Positions 48,663-60,866 of a DNA stretch of 64,000 nt are shown piece by piece. The notes under the pieces were generated by a model. The model did not search any database. It was not told the origin of the DNA and saw only the letters and a list, made by a program, of their open reading frames with translations. The first letter of the stretch is position 1, and the number at the start of each line of letters is the position of its first letter. The stretch is from Anarhynchus alexandrinus. Its lineage: Eukaryota; Chordata; Aves; Charadriiformes; Charadriidae. The translations under genes were made by a program, and so were the position numbers. The DNA is taken from contig VUYV01000614.1 in NCBI GenBank assembly GCA_008711295.1, positions 124,001 to 188,000 of the forward strand, in the 5' to 3' direction.

Positions 48663-50436
48663 GAAATGAAGCTTTACTTTCATCAGTTCCATAATATTTC
48701 ATTTTGGAAGAGGCTTTTCTAAGTTATATTCTCACTGGACATAGGGCATGTTTCATATTTCCTGGAGTGAAGTAATCTATCAATAGTCAAAACTTATTTT
48801 GCCACCAAGTTAAAGAAATTAAAAAAAAAAGACAGTAGTAGAAACACTTTTTAAATTTCCTCCTTCAGGTAAGTGCTTAACACTTCTCAGTAGTGATGCA
48901 TGAAATATTCCACATGCACGCATATGACATCTTAGAATTACTGTTTTTGGCTGATATTGTGAAAGTTTTAATTATGCTTCTTATGCTACTGGAGCAGAGA
49001 AGTAAGAAAAGACGGAAAATTAAGCTAAATAATAAATATTGTTTATTAATCTAGAAGCAAACAGTTGAAGTCAGCAGTACTATCACACTGATTGGGAAAA
49101 TGATTATCAGCTCTCAAGATAAGCCAGAAAGTCACCCATGACTGCAGCATTAAAATTTCACTTGCCCTTCAGGAGTTCTCCCGCCCAGAAAGATAAACCT
49201 CATTGAGTTAGTGCTTGCTTTTGGTAAGAAAAAACAAGTAAACAAACAATACTCCCCATGGGAGGGAGTGAAAAATAAGGCTCCAGAGCCTGTAGCTCTG
49301 AATGACTTTTCATGCTCTGTTTGTTCTTTGCTTTATGAGGCATTAACCTTTAAGTACAACAGGGACCTTAAAACGCTTAATCTGGATCATCAGCAGCTAT
49401 GGGTTCATGAAATCCTTACTTTCTTCTTCAACCCTGACTCCTGCACCATGCTTGTTATTTCCTCTCCTCTCAGAGACAGAGGTGGGGGCACAATGTACAA
49501 CCTTTTGACAAACACCTGAAAAGGAGATTTACTGTCCCTTCAATTCATAAAGTTTATCTTTTGGGACATATCTGAGATATGCTCTGTACCAATGGTTTTA
49601 TCTTTTCCTGCAAAGATCCCTGCTTTTGTGCTCTGTCAGTGATCTAAGGTTCATGCAGTAAGCGCTCAATGTTCTGCCACTTAGGAATATTAGATAATCT
49701 ACTGATCGGATAGTCCATTGAACCATGAACTGTGTCACAAGACTTTAGCGAGGAAAGCAGTCCTTTCTTAGAGCTGTTAACTGCTTTGTCTCCTTTAACT
49801 TTCATGGAGTTTTGATTGATAGTCTTTGCTCAGGTAGGCAGGAATGTGAACTCAATAAGGAGTGGAAAAGTCAATGGCAGTTCAAATGAACCCTTCAACT
49901 TGTTTGCTCCTACTGACTCAAATAAACCACTTTTTCTGGAAGACGTGCCTTGGAAGCACACTGTGAATCTTGCACCAACACACTTTCTTTTCTCTGGAGA
50001 GTCTCAGGTATATTGATATTTGCCATTAAAACAGCAGTATGGGAGTGTCTGAGTACACCCCCTTGATTAAAAGTTGCACATGCAAAAATAAAAAAAAAAA
50101 TTGTAAAATCACATTCAAACCACAAACAAGACACTGCTCAAGACTGCTTCTGTTTAATATTTGAAAGATTATAAATTATTCAAAACATCTATTTTTTTCC
50201 CAAGATATGCCCTTCAAGTTTCTTTTTAAAATCCATTCTTAATGCAGATTAATTCCTTTATTTCTTACCATTTTTTTATTGTTATGTCCTTGAAATTCTG
50301 ATTTTAGCTAGCATGGTCTCAAGAGCTTGATCACCAAAATCCTTACTAAGTCAGAGTCAGTGACTGGCTGCAGAGCAATAAGTGTATTTAGGGGTACCAT
50401 CACTTTGGATTTTCAGAGAACCGAGTCTGAACAACA
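48663..50436. other. Non-coding block, nothing recognised
   Basis: No gene is identified. The frame at 49211-49519 (102 codons, plus) has no recognisable domain and lies in ordinary-looking DNA. Confidence 0.4.
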
Positions 50437-50510
50437 CAGGATGGAATGGAGGAACCTTGGGATGACATCTTGTCCAACTCCTCACTCAAATCAGGGACAA
50501 TTTTGGTTAG
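50437..50510 (-). repeat. CR1 LINE 3' tail, antisense
   Basis: On the plus strand it reads GGATGGAATGGAGGAACCTT, then GGGATGACATCTTGTCCAAC and TCCTCACTCAAATCAGGGAC. This is the complement of a CR1 3' UTR (family plus-reading: GGTTGGAAGGAACCTCAGGA, then GATCATCTAGTCCAACCCCT and GCTCAAAGCAGGGTC). The element therefore points leftward, with its 3' end near 50437. 5'-truncated to about 75 bp of recognisable sequence. Confidence 0.72.
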
Positions 50511-52737
50511 GTAATTAATGTACCCAGCTTTATGAAAAGCAATATACAATCCAGAACTGAGCACTTTAAAACATGGGAAGCATATTTCCAACAATTGAAT
50601 ATAATTTTTACTGAAAACATTTCTGTTTTACCTGCAGTGTATAGCATTAACACATGTACACTGTGAAATACAGGGCAGATGGAAAATATGTGAAGGAAGA
50701 TTAAACTTAAAGAGAAAGTTTGTAGTTTTGTTAAAAGATGGAGAATATGTTTAAAAGCCTAACAATTGGATAGGTATACTGTTGCAGGAACATGGTAGTG
50801 AAGACAACTTTTAATCTTACCTCCACTGTTTTGTCAAGTAGAAAACCTCTACAATCCAGATGCCAACTGTGGCACAACTAATTTTGCAAAAGACTGTGAG
50901 TACAGAAAAATCTGTTGTGATTATGCCATAGTATCAATGAAACTTATGTTTTCAGTTGTTAGATAACAGTTTACCCCTATAGAATAGAGCACACGCCATG
51001 TTTCCAGCAGCCTGAACAACCCAGGTGTCCTTTACCTTTTTTCCTTCCATGCAAGACTTGAGGGCTCAGGATTCACAAAAGGCAAGGAAATTATCTGCAA
51101 AATCTCCTAGCAGCTTGTATCCAACAGAATACAAAAAATTAACTAAATCACATTGCTCTTGGCAAATACAATACTTGCTAATGTTTTTTAACAGAGCTTT
51201 TATTTAATTTACCAGAAGATGTGAGACTTAAAGTGTTTTCCTTTTTTTAGTAGTTTGTTTCATGTATTTGACAGTTTCCAGATCTTTATTCCTATTATCA
51301 AGAAGGATGAAGTTGTAAGAGATGATTTGCCTCTCCCTAACTCTAACAACTCAACTACATTGGCTGTTAGAAAACAAAGAAAGTGTAGTAGTACCACTGA
51401 TAAATGGAAATGTATGAAAACTTGCTTTTTTCTCATGGTCACACACATCTTTCTCATACTAGGACCAAAAGTGATTTTAAGTCAGCTTAGTTCCCTACTA
51501 ATGCTGCTAACCAGAACAGAGTCAAGTGTTGTCTCTCTTTGCTGTATTTTTTACTATTTTTTTTCAAGATTTGAAAAAAGTCATTGCTGTAGTATTAAAA
51601 TTTGAAAGGGAAATAACCCAAGAGATATGAATGTTCAGTTCCTATTTTTGACATTAGTCAAGTATGACAACTTCCAATCAGGAAACAACTGTGAATAAAA
51701 AAACTCTCTCAAAAGTTCCCAGAATTATTTTCTCTAGCAATAGAAAACAATATCCTAAAATAAGCAAAAAAACCCAGCCCTTTAAACAACATAGTTACCA
51801 GATAGAACCCTCTAAATATCTCAAAAAGAAAACTTCAAATATCCTCATTTTATTATAAATCTTGTGTTTAGCTCATCCCAGTACCTCTCTCTCTTATTGA
51901 ACACAAGGAAGACACTGAAGTTGGTCAAAACATAATTAAATGATCAAAAGCAAAATTCGTGATGTTTTACGAATAGACAACTATCACTTGCAAGAACATC
52001 AAAAGTTTCCAAGTTACACTTTCTGCCTCTACAAGACTTTCTTGTTAATACTAATTTACTAGAACAAGCAATTATCCAATTATCTTCACATTTAAATTAC
52101 CTAAATGTCCAGGTTATAATTGCATTCATTAGTTACTGAAATTGCACCTGCAAATGCTATATCACAAATATGGCTATGAAACATTTATGTTGTTTTTCCG
52201 TAATGGATATTTAATAATTTAATTTCATTATTAATACTTCCTAGTATGTTGTAAGCAGCTTTGTAAAAATACTTATTGCTAGAGGGAGTCATTTTATTTG
52301 TGAAGGAAAGCAACCAAGGAAAACATCGTTAGGTTTTTTTCTCTCTTTAGTCAATGACAAAGGTAATAGTATGGCAAGTTGATTTTTGCCAATGGGCTGC
52401 TACAGTTCCATGTAGCAACTGTATGAACAGTATGAACAACTGGCAGTAACTACCTTAAAATTAAATTTTTGTAGTGAGTTTAAATGTTTCTTCTCAGTAC
52501 AGAATCCATCTTTTAGTCTTTCTTACCAAAATCTGTCTACACCACTTTGGCAAGATGTATCCGGAGTTTAAAACCATTATGTTACCATTATGTCTCTTTC
52601 TGGGAGAATTTAGGTCAGGAAAAAAATGGATTAAAAAAAAATAATTGTCACATTAAAAGTAAATTAATAGATATGCCTATGCAGCATGTATAAAAACATC
52701 TTTGAAATACAAAACTCTCACTGAATTGGTTTTAATG

Positions 52738-52780
52738 GTTGGGGGTTTGTTTTTGGGGGGTTTGGGTTTTTTTTTTATTT
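52738..52780 (+). repeat. G/T-rich low-complexity tract
   Basis: Alternating G-runs (5, 6 and 3) and T-runs, ending in a (T)10 stretch. Low complexity and possibly quadruplex-forming with the preceding GG. Confidence 0.7.
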
Positions 52781-53732
52781 GTACAAAACTCACCAAACTA
52801 TTTCTCAAGGTAAATTAGCAAAATATCTGTATCTAGGTATGAAGATGAGCTACATGGGAATGACATGATTTTGCAGGTATACGCATTCAAAATTTCCCAA
52901 ACACAATTTAACAAAAGGGGACAATGATTAAAAACAGTACAAACAAAAGAAAGTAACCTCTCCCCCAGAGCAAAAAATGTCTTCTGAGTCCAGACAACAG
53001 CTTTGGCAAATTCCAAAGCACAAGCCTATGCACTAGTATGAACATATGCTCGTTATTGAGACACCACTCCCCAGATGACTTACTTCCCCGCTTCTGGTTG
53101 CCACTGCGCCGAAACAACAACTGTCTAACAACAAACCCCAAAAAATTAGTCAACTAGTGAAAAAGAATTGACAAACTCTCTGCTGTTTGAGACACATGAT
53201 ATTTTTCAAAAGCTTTTCATTATACTGTGGTGATCACATCTCAAATTGAACTGCTATGAGGATTGACACCGATGACCTACTTAATTACATAGCGGTCTGC
53301 CACATCTTGAAACGTCTACTTTCCAAAACTCAGATGGACATTTAAAGCCTATTTTTTCCCTTATACCCTGTGTTTCAAGATGAATTGGCTGCCTGCTACA
53401 ATTATCTAAAGGCCCTAACTGTACAGATCACGCATCAGAGAAGGCCCAGATTGAACTCAGCCCTAGCTGATTGACCGACTGTTTCATTTCTATAGAGGAA
53501 ATGGGAATGGGATTGTACATTGGCTGTTGCAATTAAACTGGCTCTGCTGTCATAATAACTTCTAGCAAGAGCAGTTCATCTCAGCCATTCTGGAGTCTTT
53601 AGAGCTTGCAGAGGGTCAAGGAAAACATGTCTGTACTCAGGCAGGTTTTAAAATGTGTTTAAAATCATGATTGCTTAATCTCAATTTCCATCATGCCCAC
53701 CATATTTTTACTTCAAACCTTTTGAGTTGTTT

Positions 53733-53746
53733 CCCCCCCCCCCCCC
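53733..53746. repeat. (C)14 homopolymer
   Basis: Fourteen consecutive C residues in AT-rich surroundings. Homopolymer length is often unreliable in assemblies. Confidence 0.9.
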
Positions 53747-54800
53747 ATTTTTAAATCTTCCCCTTCTTATAAAACTAAGTTCTATTCATGTGACTAAAAA
53801 AGAAATTAATTCCAAGGTTTTATCCCCAGTTTGGTGTTACCAAATTGAGAGAACGGATAGCCAAAGATGTGGTAATGGGTGTCTGGTAACAAAACACTTT
53901 CCAAGACGATGAGGATATTTACCAAAATTGAAACTCTAGAGTTTCACTCGTAATATTCTTCACGGGACAGACTTATCCTGACTCATTTCCATATAAACAG
54001 AAGACAGATGAAGTATTGTAGAACCTGATCAAGCCTTCCATAAGGCTCTAGCTATCACACAATAGAACACTAGCAAGAGAAATGGGCACTGCTGAGACAC
54101 AGTGAAATTTCATCTGTACTACTAACTTCAAGCATTGCCCAGGAACATTTCTTGGTACTATAATATGATCATCTAGATCATTTCAGCTAGCACTTGAACC
54201 AAACAATTCCTAACACACTTTGGCAGCTGGAACAGTTCAGATGCCATTAGCAATAAGCTGTTTACAAGCAGCCTTCCTGATTTGAAGGCTAAGACAGTTT
54301 ACCAGCAAAGATGAGGGCTGTTTCATGTCAGAAGGCATCAGTGCCAGGCAATCTGTCTAAGTGTTTGGTATATCAGTGAAGGCATGCCCTTAGAGGACTT
54401 AATTCTTTGGGTCGCTTGTGGAATACAATAGTAAGCAACCTGGTTTCTGTGTGCTTCTTCTCTGTACCATAAACTACAGAAATACTGTGAAAATAAAAGA
54501 ACAGTCTAAAATATTTATTTGATCATTCTAAAAATGAAAAAATATCACTCATGACAAGCACCTAACCACTAGATTTTTAACAAAGTAATTGGCACAGGGC
54601 ATATCTGTAGACATGCCTACTCTAAGTGTAGTCCACTTACTGTAGACTTAGTGTAAGCTTAAAATGTGTGTATACATTATGCAATGTGATGAAATAATAT
54701 ATGTCTCTGAATAAGCTGATAAATTCATATGGCACAATGCATTGCTGTGCAGAAGCTAGGTCTGGTGCCATAGTAGCAAGATAGTTGCACTTGCACTGTT

Positions 54801-54838
54801 TGGCCAGGTCCCTCAATGGGACTGAACTGGCCTGGCCA
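54801..54838. other. Nested inverted repeat
   Basis: The outer arms TGGCCAGG (54801-54808) and CCTGGCCA (54831-54838) are perfect inverses. Between them GTCCC and GGGAC form a second inner stem around TCAAT. The result is a small two-level stem. Confidence 0.55.
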
Positions 54839-55224
54839 CAGTGGTGGAGCAACAAGGCCATATATCCCCAATATTCAAAGTGGGTTTTCTGTCCTCACAC
54901 TAGTACAACATAAAAAACCACAGGACACTGCAGCTCAGTTTAGGAGTTCAGGACTTCCAGGCAGGAACAGGATAATGGTGAACAGGTGGTGGCACTAGAC
55001 TTTCAGTAAAGAATTTGCTTTATGCTACTGTAGTGTTCCTATTTTGGAGTGAGACTTTTTTCTCACTAAAAGATTTTTCTTCACCATACTGCACTGAGCA
55101 GTCTAGTCGAAATCTACAACTTCTTTTTGCTCTACTAAGCTTAGCCAGAAATCAATAAGAAATAGAAAACTATCAGTTGCAAGCCCCTGAGGTAAGAAGC
55201 CCCCTCCACCCTGTACAGTCCCTT

Positions 55225-55285
55225 GCAAAACAAAACAAAACAACAAAAAAGAAAAAGAAAAGAAAACAAAACAAACAAAAAGCAA
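55225..55285. repeat. A-rich (CAAAA)n-type tract
   Basis: Repeated CAAAA, AAAAG and CAAA units, strongly strand-asymmetric in A. The minus strand is open across it but only as a low-complexity F/S/L stretch, so it is not treated as coding. Confidence 0.8.
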
Positions 55286-58200
55286 AGCCCACAAAACTTC
55301 AAAGAGGATGGGAATGGCTAGGGAAGAGATACATACCTGGTTAGCTTTATCCAATCTGGAATTGTTTAATCTTCTCAGAAAAAAAACCCTAGTATTCACG
55401 GCAATGAAACCCTTCATGGCATTATGAACAAATTTCAGGAGACTCTGGCTAGTATCCAAATTAAAGAAACTAAGGAACTGCGGCAAAGTGACCAGCTTTC
55501 CCAGTTAGGACTGGTTTGTAAAAGGAATAAATCTTAGTGCAAGCAAGTTTATGAATGTGTTTTATTGTAATAACTACACAGGCTTATGCCTAAGAAAGAT
55601 CTGGAAACTCCTAGGAAATGTAATGACAAACACAGATAAATCTGAACTTGCATTTCACTGGATCTTGAAGTGTCTCTGTCACCTGCTGGTATGCGGTTTT
55701 CTGTCAATGTAACACGCCTCAAAGTGTCAAAAGAAGATAACACATTTTTGGCTATAAGCCTGACTTCATATCCAAGTGTGATGAGAACGGTAAAACATAA
55801 GGATTTCTTGCTGAGAATGAAAAAGGCGAGGTCCTTAGGAAGTGTTATGAGAAGTTATAAAAAACGTGATTCTCTTGTTTGCAAAAACAAATGTCTGGTA
55901 GAGTAACATGAGATGCCCACTGAAACATAAGAGTGGCTGCGTCAGCACTGATGGCTCCTGAGGGTTTGCTTCCAGGCCTGTATGCAGCCAACCAGTGGGA
56001 ACCGAGTGCCTACTCCCTCTTCCTCGCCTTCCCAAAGCAGCTGAATACTACCATGGTCTTTCTTAAAGATGATGCAATTTTAAAGGTGAATTTTAAGGAA
56101 GACACAAGTGCAGACAGACTATTTTGAGAACTAAAAGAATTCTCATTTCACACATGACATGTTGCCTGACACAGGAGTGCTCACACTGATGAAGAGATTG
56201 CAGTTCCTACTAAAATGTGATGGAACTAAAAGATTATCTCTGAAAACAGACAATACAGAACAGGGTTCAAAACTGAAACACTCCTGATGTGCAGAATGTT
56301 TCACTGCAAGAACAAAGATGGCATTGTGATTTGGGCACAGATGGCTAAAACTCAGCTATATATGCACGGAGAGCATGTATATGCATATCTATGTTCTAAA
56401 GATGTTACTAAGGCCAATTCATAAAGATGCTTAGCATCTGAAAATACTACAGTGGCTAAAAACCTTGCTGTCTTCCTTCTTCAATGAAGTTTTTGAAAGA
56501 AACTACTATATTTTGCTCCAAACTGAGACAGCAGCCAGAGGTACAGGCAATTCATCTTACCCCATGCCTCCCTGTAACAAAAAAAATAATCCCAAAAGAC
56601 TCCTTGAAAAGGTAGTAGACAATCCTATGAAAATATCAGCTTGCTTGTGGTCACAAAAAAGCAACCTAATAATTAGCAGTTAGTTGGAAAGAAACAGACA
56701 AGACAGCAAATTCTCTTTTCTCAATACATAAATAAATAGGTCACTCATATCACTAACATCAAATCCAGTTTTGTCCTGAATCTCACCCTGCCCCAACATC
56801 TCAAAAGAAAATAGCAAAACTGCAAAAGCATTGGACAGTGACAGGATGATTAAAAGTAGGGAACAATTTCCTGGAGGTAAATGCCTACATAGTCTAGGGT
56901 TCTTCAGCCTCAAAATTAGGTAAGTGAGAGTAGATAAAACGAAGGTATACAAAAGTCATGAGTAGTGAAAAGGGTTAATTTAGTACCATTAATTTATTAA
57001 AATAATGTCCTGCTTCTTATCATACAAAAGCTAACATATTATGTAGCAGCTTCAATGCACACAGGCACACATGAAGATTAATTTCCTTACACAGCAAAAC
57101 ATGAAATCATGCAGCTTACTGCCTCAAGTTGTTCTGGATTCCGAAAATTGTGATAAATTCAAAACGCACTTATTACAAACTGACGGAAGAAAAATACATC
57201 AAAGGCCATTAAGCCCAAAGATACAACTTGTGGCTCAGCGTGTGAGTCTCCTCGAAATTGCTTAAAACCAGGATTAAAAGGCCCTCCATGACATCCCAGT
57301 TCTTGAAAACATCAAGGTATTCCAAGCCTCCATATCCAAATACTGAAAAAGTTCTAATCAGGGTTTTTGTGTCTGTGTCAGATGAAACATCTATTAATCT
57401 CATTTATGTTCTCTAAAACACTTCACTCAAAAGACAAACGGTGGAGACTTTCTGAAATGAATGAGGTTCCAGAGGCAGTTACAAGGTCCTGTTTCAATGT
57501 GTGTTATTTACAGTGAAACAAGTATGTCAAGAGGACACGAGAGAAATCTCCAGCAAGTACTAATGGCTGGGACAGATTCCTGTAATACAAGAGATCTCTT
57601 CTTCAGTTCAGGCTGCAAACTAGGCATGCAAAGAGAAGGAGCATGAAACCAGATTTCACAGCTGATTGCTGTAACCAAGTAGCAGATACTTCAGTTGCTT
57701 TTCCTCTTATTTACTGAGGAAAAAAAAATAAAAATGCTCTTCTGAGATGCCTACCTTCACTGGAGCTGGGAAACCTAGGCAAAGAAAGTGTTTGTCCATC
57801 ACTTTTCTTGGAACACATTCTGCTGACTGCCTTGACTTAGCCACTGGCTTCATACTTACCTTGCTTTATCTCTGAATTCTGTTCTTGAAAGCCATTTGCA
57901 AACTCAGCCTTTGGGAATAACAAACTGCAGGGGTAATTTTCTTATAGGAAGACATCCATTTTAGAGTAAATTCAGAGATTGTGACTGCAATAACCATTAT
58001 CTATGACTGTTTCTTTGTTTTCCTGTCCTGCCATATTTAAGTAACAAAGCAAAACACTGTCAGTGTTCCACTTCACAAGCACTAACACTCAGGCTGTCTT
58101 GTCTGCCCTACTCATTTTTCTATTTCCACCTTAGATGTATGAAGAATACAGAACTTTTCTTGATTGGCAAACAAGAGCGGCAAAGACTAACTGAGGTTCA

Positions 58201-58481
58201 GTGTAAAAAGACTTTGACAACATCAGCCCTGTCTCTAGCGTGCAATTCTTTGCTATAATGACATTATTGGCATAGCACGACTCCACCTATGTCACAATGA
58301 CTAAGGATGAGCCATGACAGGGAAATGAATTATCTCGCTTCTATAAATGTTGTGGATATTTTAAGCTGGATTCATTCTCTTGGCAAGATAATGTGGCAAA
58401 GGTTACAGCATGGCTGCTATTGCAGTCTGTTACATTTGATCTGAAACTCCAAAATTCCAGGAAGTCCCAGGTAGGAAGAAA

Positions 58482-58560
58482 CCCAGGGTGAAATTCTGAC
58501 CCAAATCAAATCAGTGACAATATTCCCATCGACTGCTTTAGTGCCAGAATTCCACTCCAC
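58482..58560. repeat. Ancient palindromic DNA element (MITE-like)
   Basis: CCCAGGGTGAAATTCTGACC, then a middle with TCAGTGACAATATTCCCATC and GACTGC, ends in GTGCCAGAATTCCACTCC. The first and last ~15 bases are inverse to each other (GGTGAAATTCTG against CAGAATTCCACTC). The whole follows a palindromic repeat I recognise from turtles, crocodilians and birds (GGGTGAAATCCTGGCCCCAT, CCCATTGACTTCAGTGG, CCAGGATTTCACCC), aligning along its full length with substitutions at perhaps a quarter of positions. Non-coding. Confidence 0.75.
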
Positions 58561-59626
58561 AAGTCAATATCATCTGGTCAGGGTTTGCAGGCATCTGTGG
58601 TATGGTCTCAGTAGAGCCCTTAGTAGAATTTATGTTCAATCAATATGATCAGCAGCTTGCTTTGTAGTATAAAGCAGATTGCAAGAACTGTAAATGGTCA
58701 TAAAATGATAAAAAACTTCTTTTCTAGGAGATTGATCCTATACAAGACAGCAAATGGGAACACTTGCTTTGGGGATGCATTTAGCTTTTGTGTAAGTAAA
58801 TTAAAAACCTCCAGGAGTGTCATTTTGATATATTTCAGAACTTCAGGGATCTGTGATATAACTAGCCTGTAAATACTTGCTATTTTTTAAAAATAAAATC
58901 CTGCAACAACACTGAACACACAATGATAAAAACTGTCAGTTTTAGGTATACAGTCATTGCCCAAAATACTAAGACAAACTACTTTTGATGGACTTTGAGA
59001 GGAACTGATACTGCAAGAAAGATAGATCTTGAATCTGAACAAAGAGGTGTTCAAAAAAGAACACCAAAATGCCTTTTTTTCGTAGTCAATGTAAAAATAA
59101 GAACATTACATTTTGCGCACAACTTAAACCATGCAGAGTAAGGAAGTGCTTGCTGGGATGTATTTCTAATGTCCAATGGACTTCTCAGATGAAGAATATA
59201 TGAAAGACCCTGGATTTTGATGTGGAGCTTTCTCATGTGAGCAGAAAAGGAACCAATGAAGTCCCAGGATGATGTTGATCAGGGTCAGAAGTGCATCCGA
59301 CCTTTAAGAATTGCATATTTCAAGGACATTTGACTGGTTTGTTTTAGGATACTTCTCCTACAGGCTTTTTTTCATGAACTGTAAGCCTGGCTGCATTGGC
59401 TCAAGGCTTGTGAACCTAAGCTGATTCTCATCTAATGTGCTACTAAAGAGAAACTGACAGAGAAGAGACTAACACATTGAAAAAAAATCTACGTACTTTG
59501 TCATTTGTGTTAATGCAAAGACCTTAATTCCAACATCATGCTACTTTGATACTGAACAGTTAAATAATCATAATTTGTGATTCCTGTGCAAAATTCCCTT
59601 CATGTAAATATATATGTACTGCCTGA
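58561..59626. other. Non-coding spacer, nothing recognised
   Basis: Unique AT-rich sequence without gene or recognised repeat. Confidence 0.45.
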
Positions 59627-59807
59627 CATCCAGACCTGCCTGCAAAAGGTGTGCCCGGGTGGAGGACCTCCTGCAGCAGGCGGCTGAGCTGCAGAAGGTG
59701 GTGAGGAGGCTGTGTAGCATTAGGGAGGCTGAAAAGGAATTAGATTGGTTGGAACTAGATGATCTTTAAGATCCCTTCCAACCTAAACCATTCTATGATT
59801 CTATAAC
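59627..59807 (+). mobile_element. CR1 LINE with internal deletion (5' part joined to 3' tail)
   Basis: The first ~115 bases (from CATCCAGACCTGCCTG) match the start of CR1 ORF1. The frame reads PACKRCARVEDLLQQAAELQ and continues to REAEKEL, with the CxxC pair and the following leucine-rich coiled-coil-like stretch typical of CR1 ORF1. At ~59740 this passes directly into the CR1 3' UTR (GGTTGGAACTAGATGATCTT, then AAGATCCCTTCCAACC) and the ATTCTATGATTCTAT tail. All of ORF2, including endonuclease and reverse transcriptase, is missing. The young-looking 3' end suggests a comparatively recent avian subfamily. Confidence 0.88.
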
Positions 59808-60333
59808 ACACTTAACTAAAATTGATTGGTAAAGTCATATTCAGCCAACAGATATTGAAGGAATGATATAAGTTTTCTTGACACTATGCAACATCACTAC
59901 TGTGCAGAGACCTTATTTCTTTCTATGCTAGTTGCTTGTGTCATGGAAACATGACCAAGGTACCTTCAACTTGTAAAAGAAAATAAAGTCTGTAGCCTCA
60001 GGGGTTTTTAAGATAAATTATATGAGAATTTACAGAAAGATAAAAATTATGGCTACGATTTCAAAACAATTGTAACTTTCCTGGTAACACTCCCAGAAGA
60101 ACGTTTGATCAGTCATTGGTTTTGCTAAAATCCAAATTAATGCATTAGATTTCATAAAGAATTGTATTAGACTGTTACAAGAAGAGGTAGGAAAAGCTCC
60201 ATTGGCTTTGCATCCTGAAAGTACAGTCCGTCTAGAGCTGCAAATTCAGCTTCAGCCTAAAAGACTCAAACTAATGCCAAGTTTAAGGAAACAAAATAAG
60301 CAAAAAACATATGGCTATGGCTCTAGTGACAAG
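59808..60333. other. Non-coding spacer, nothing recognised
   Basis: AT-rich sequence between the deleted CR1 and the solo LTR. No gene, RNA or repeat was identified. Confidence 0.45.
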
Positions 60334-60338
60334 GTAGC
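60334..60338. repeat. Target-site duplication (left) of solo LTR
   Basis: GTAGC directly before the LTR boundary, repeated at 60862-60866 directly after it. A five-base duplication is usual for class III (ERV-L-like) integrations. Confidence 0.75.
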
Positions 60339-60861
60339 TGTGGTAGGTTAACCTTGGCTGGCTGCAAGGTGCCCACCAAGCCCCTCTTTCACTTCCCCCC
60401 TTCAACAGGGTAGGGGGAGAAAATATGATGAAAAAGCTCATGGGTCAAGATAGGGACAGGGAGATTACTCACCAGTTACCATCATGGGCAAAGTAGACTG
60501 TGAAATGTATTCAAATTATTGTCAATTAGTAACAAAGTGGGAGAGTGAGAAATAAAAACAAAATTACAAACACCTCCCCCCCTCCCTTTTTCTTCCCAGG
60601 CTCAACTTCACTCTTGACTCTTCTACCTTCTCCTCCCCTGAGCAGTACAGGTGGATGGGGAATGGGGGGCTGTGGTCCACAGGTAACACAAAGGTGCTAC
60701 CAGCATCACTGATAGGCTCAGCTTTGGCCAGCGGCAGATACACCTTGGAGCCAGCTGAAACTGTCTCTGTCCAACATGGGGGCAGCTCCTGGTGTCTTCT
60801 TACAGAAGGCTCCCCTGCAGCCCCATCTCCAACTAAAACCTTGCTACATAAATGCAATACA
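60339..60861 (-). mobile_element. Solo ERV-L-type LTR, antisense, internally deleted
   Basis: A 523-bp element with TG...CA ends and flanking GTAGC duplications. On the minus strand it starts TGTATTGCATTTATGTAGCA and ends CTGGCTGCCAGCC-like sequence leading to AACCTACCACA (as complement of TGTGGTAGGTTAACC at 60339). This matches an LTR family I recognise from bird genomes. Its 5' part (TGGCTCCAAGG, then GCTGGCCAAAGCTGAGCC) passes abruptly, at ~60681, into its 3' part (CCCATTCCCCATCCACCTG). The central promoter-containing stretch seems lost. The expected AATAAA near the 3' end is degraded (AATAAT). No internal retroviral genes are present, so it is a solo LTR left by recombination. Class III assignment rests on duplication length and resemblance. 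Confidence 0.85.
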
Positions 60862-60866
60862 GTAGC
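60862..60866. repeat. Target-site duplication (right) of solo LTR
   Basis: GTAGC, the partner of 60334-60338, starting right after the terminal CA of the LTR. Confidence 0.75.

Larger units (their letters stand above)
50511..58481. other. Long non-coding block, no gene seen
   Basis: About 8 kb of mostly AT-rich DNA. Low-complexity tracts occur at 52738-52780, 53733-53746 and 55225-55285. Segments 52060-52260 (AT-rich with many TAAT cores) and 53400-53640 look less decayed than average and might be conserved non-coding DNA, but this cannot be judged without alignment. No gene or RNA was identified. Confidence 0.42.

Noticed and set aside
53440..53475. Further palindromic-repeat start (GGCCCAGATTGAACTC)
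   Set aside because: Only a few matching bases, with no second arm or central block.
55103..55486. 127-codon minus-strand frame with a hydrophobic stretch
   Set aside because: The apparent membrane segment is encoded by the A-rich low-complexity tract, which reads as F/S/L on this strand. No gene context.
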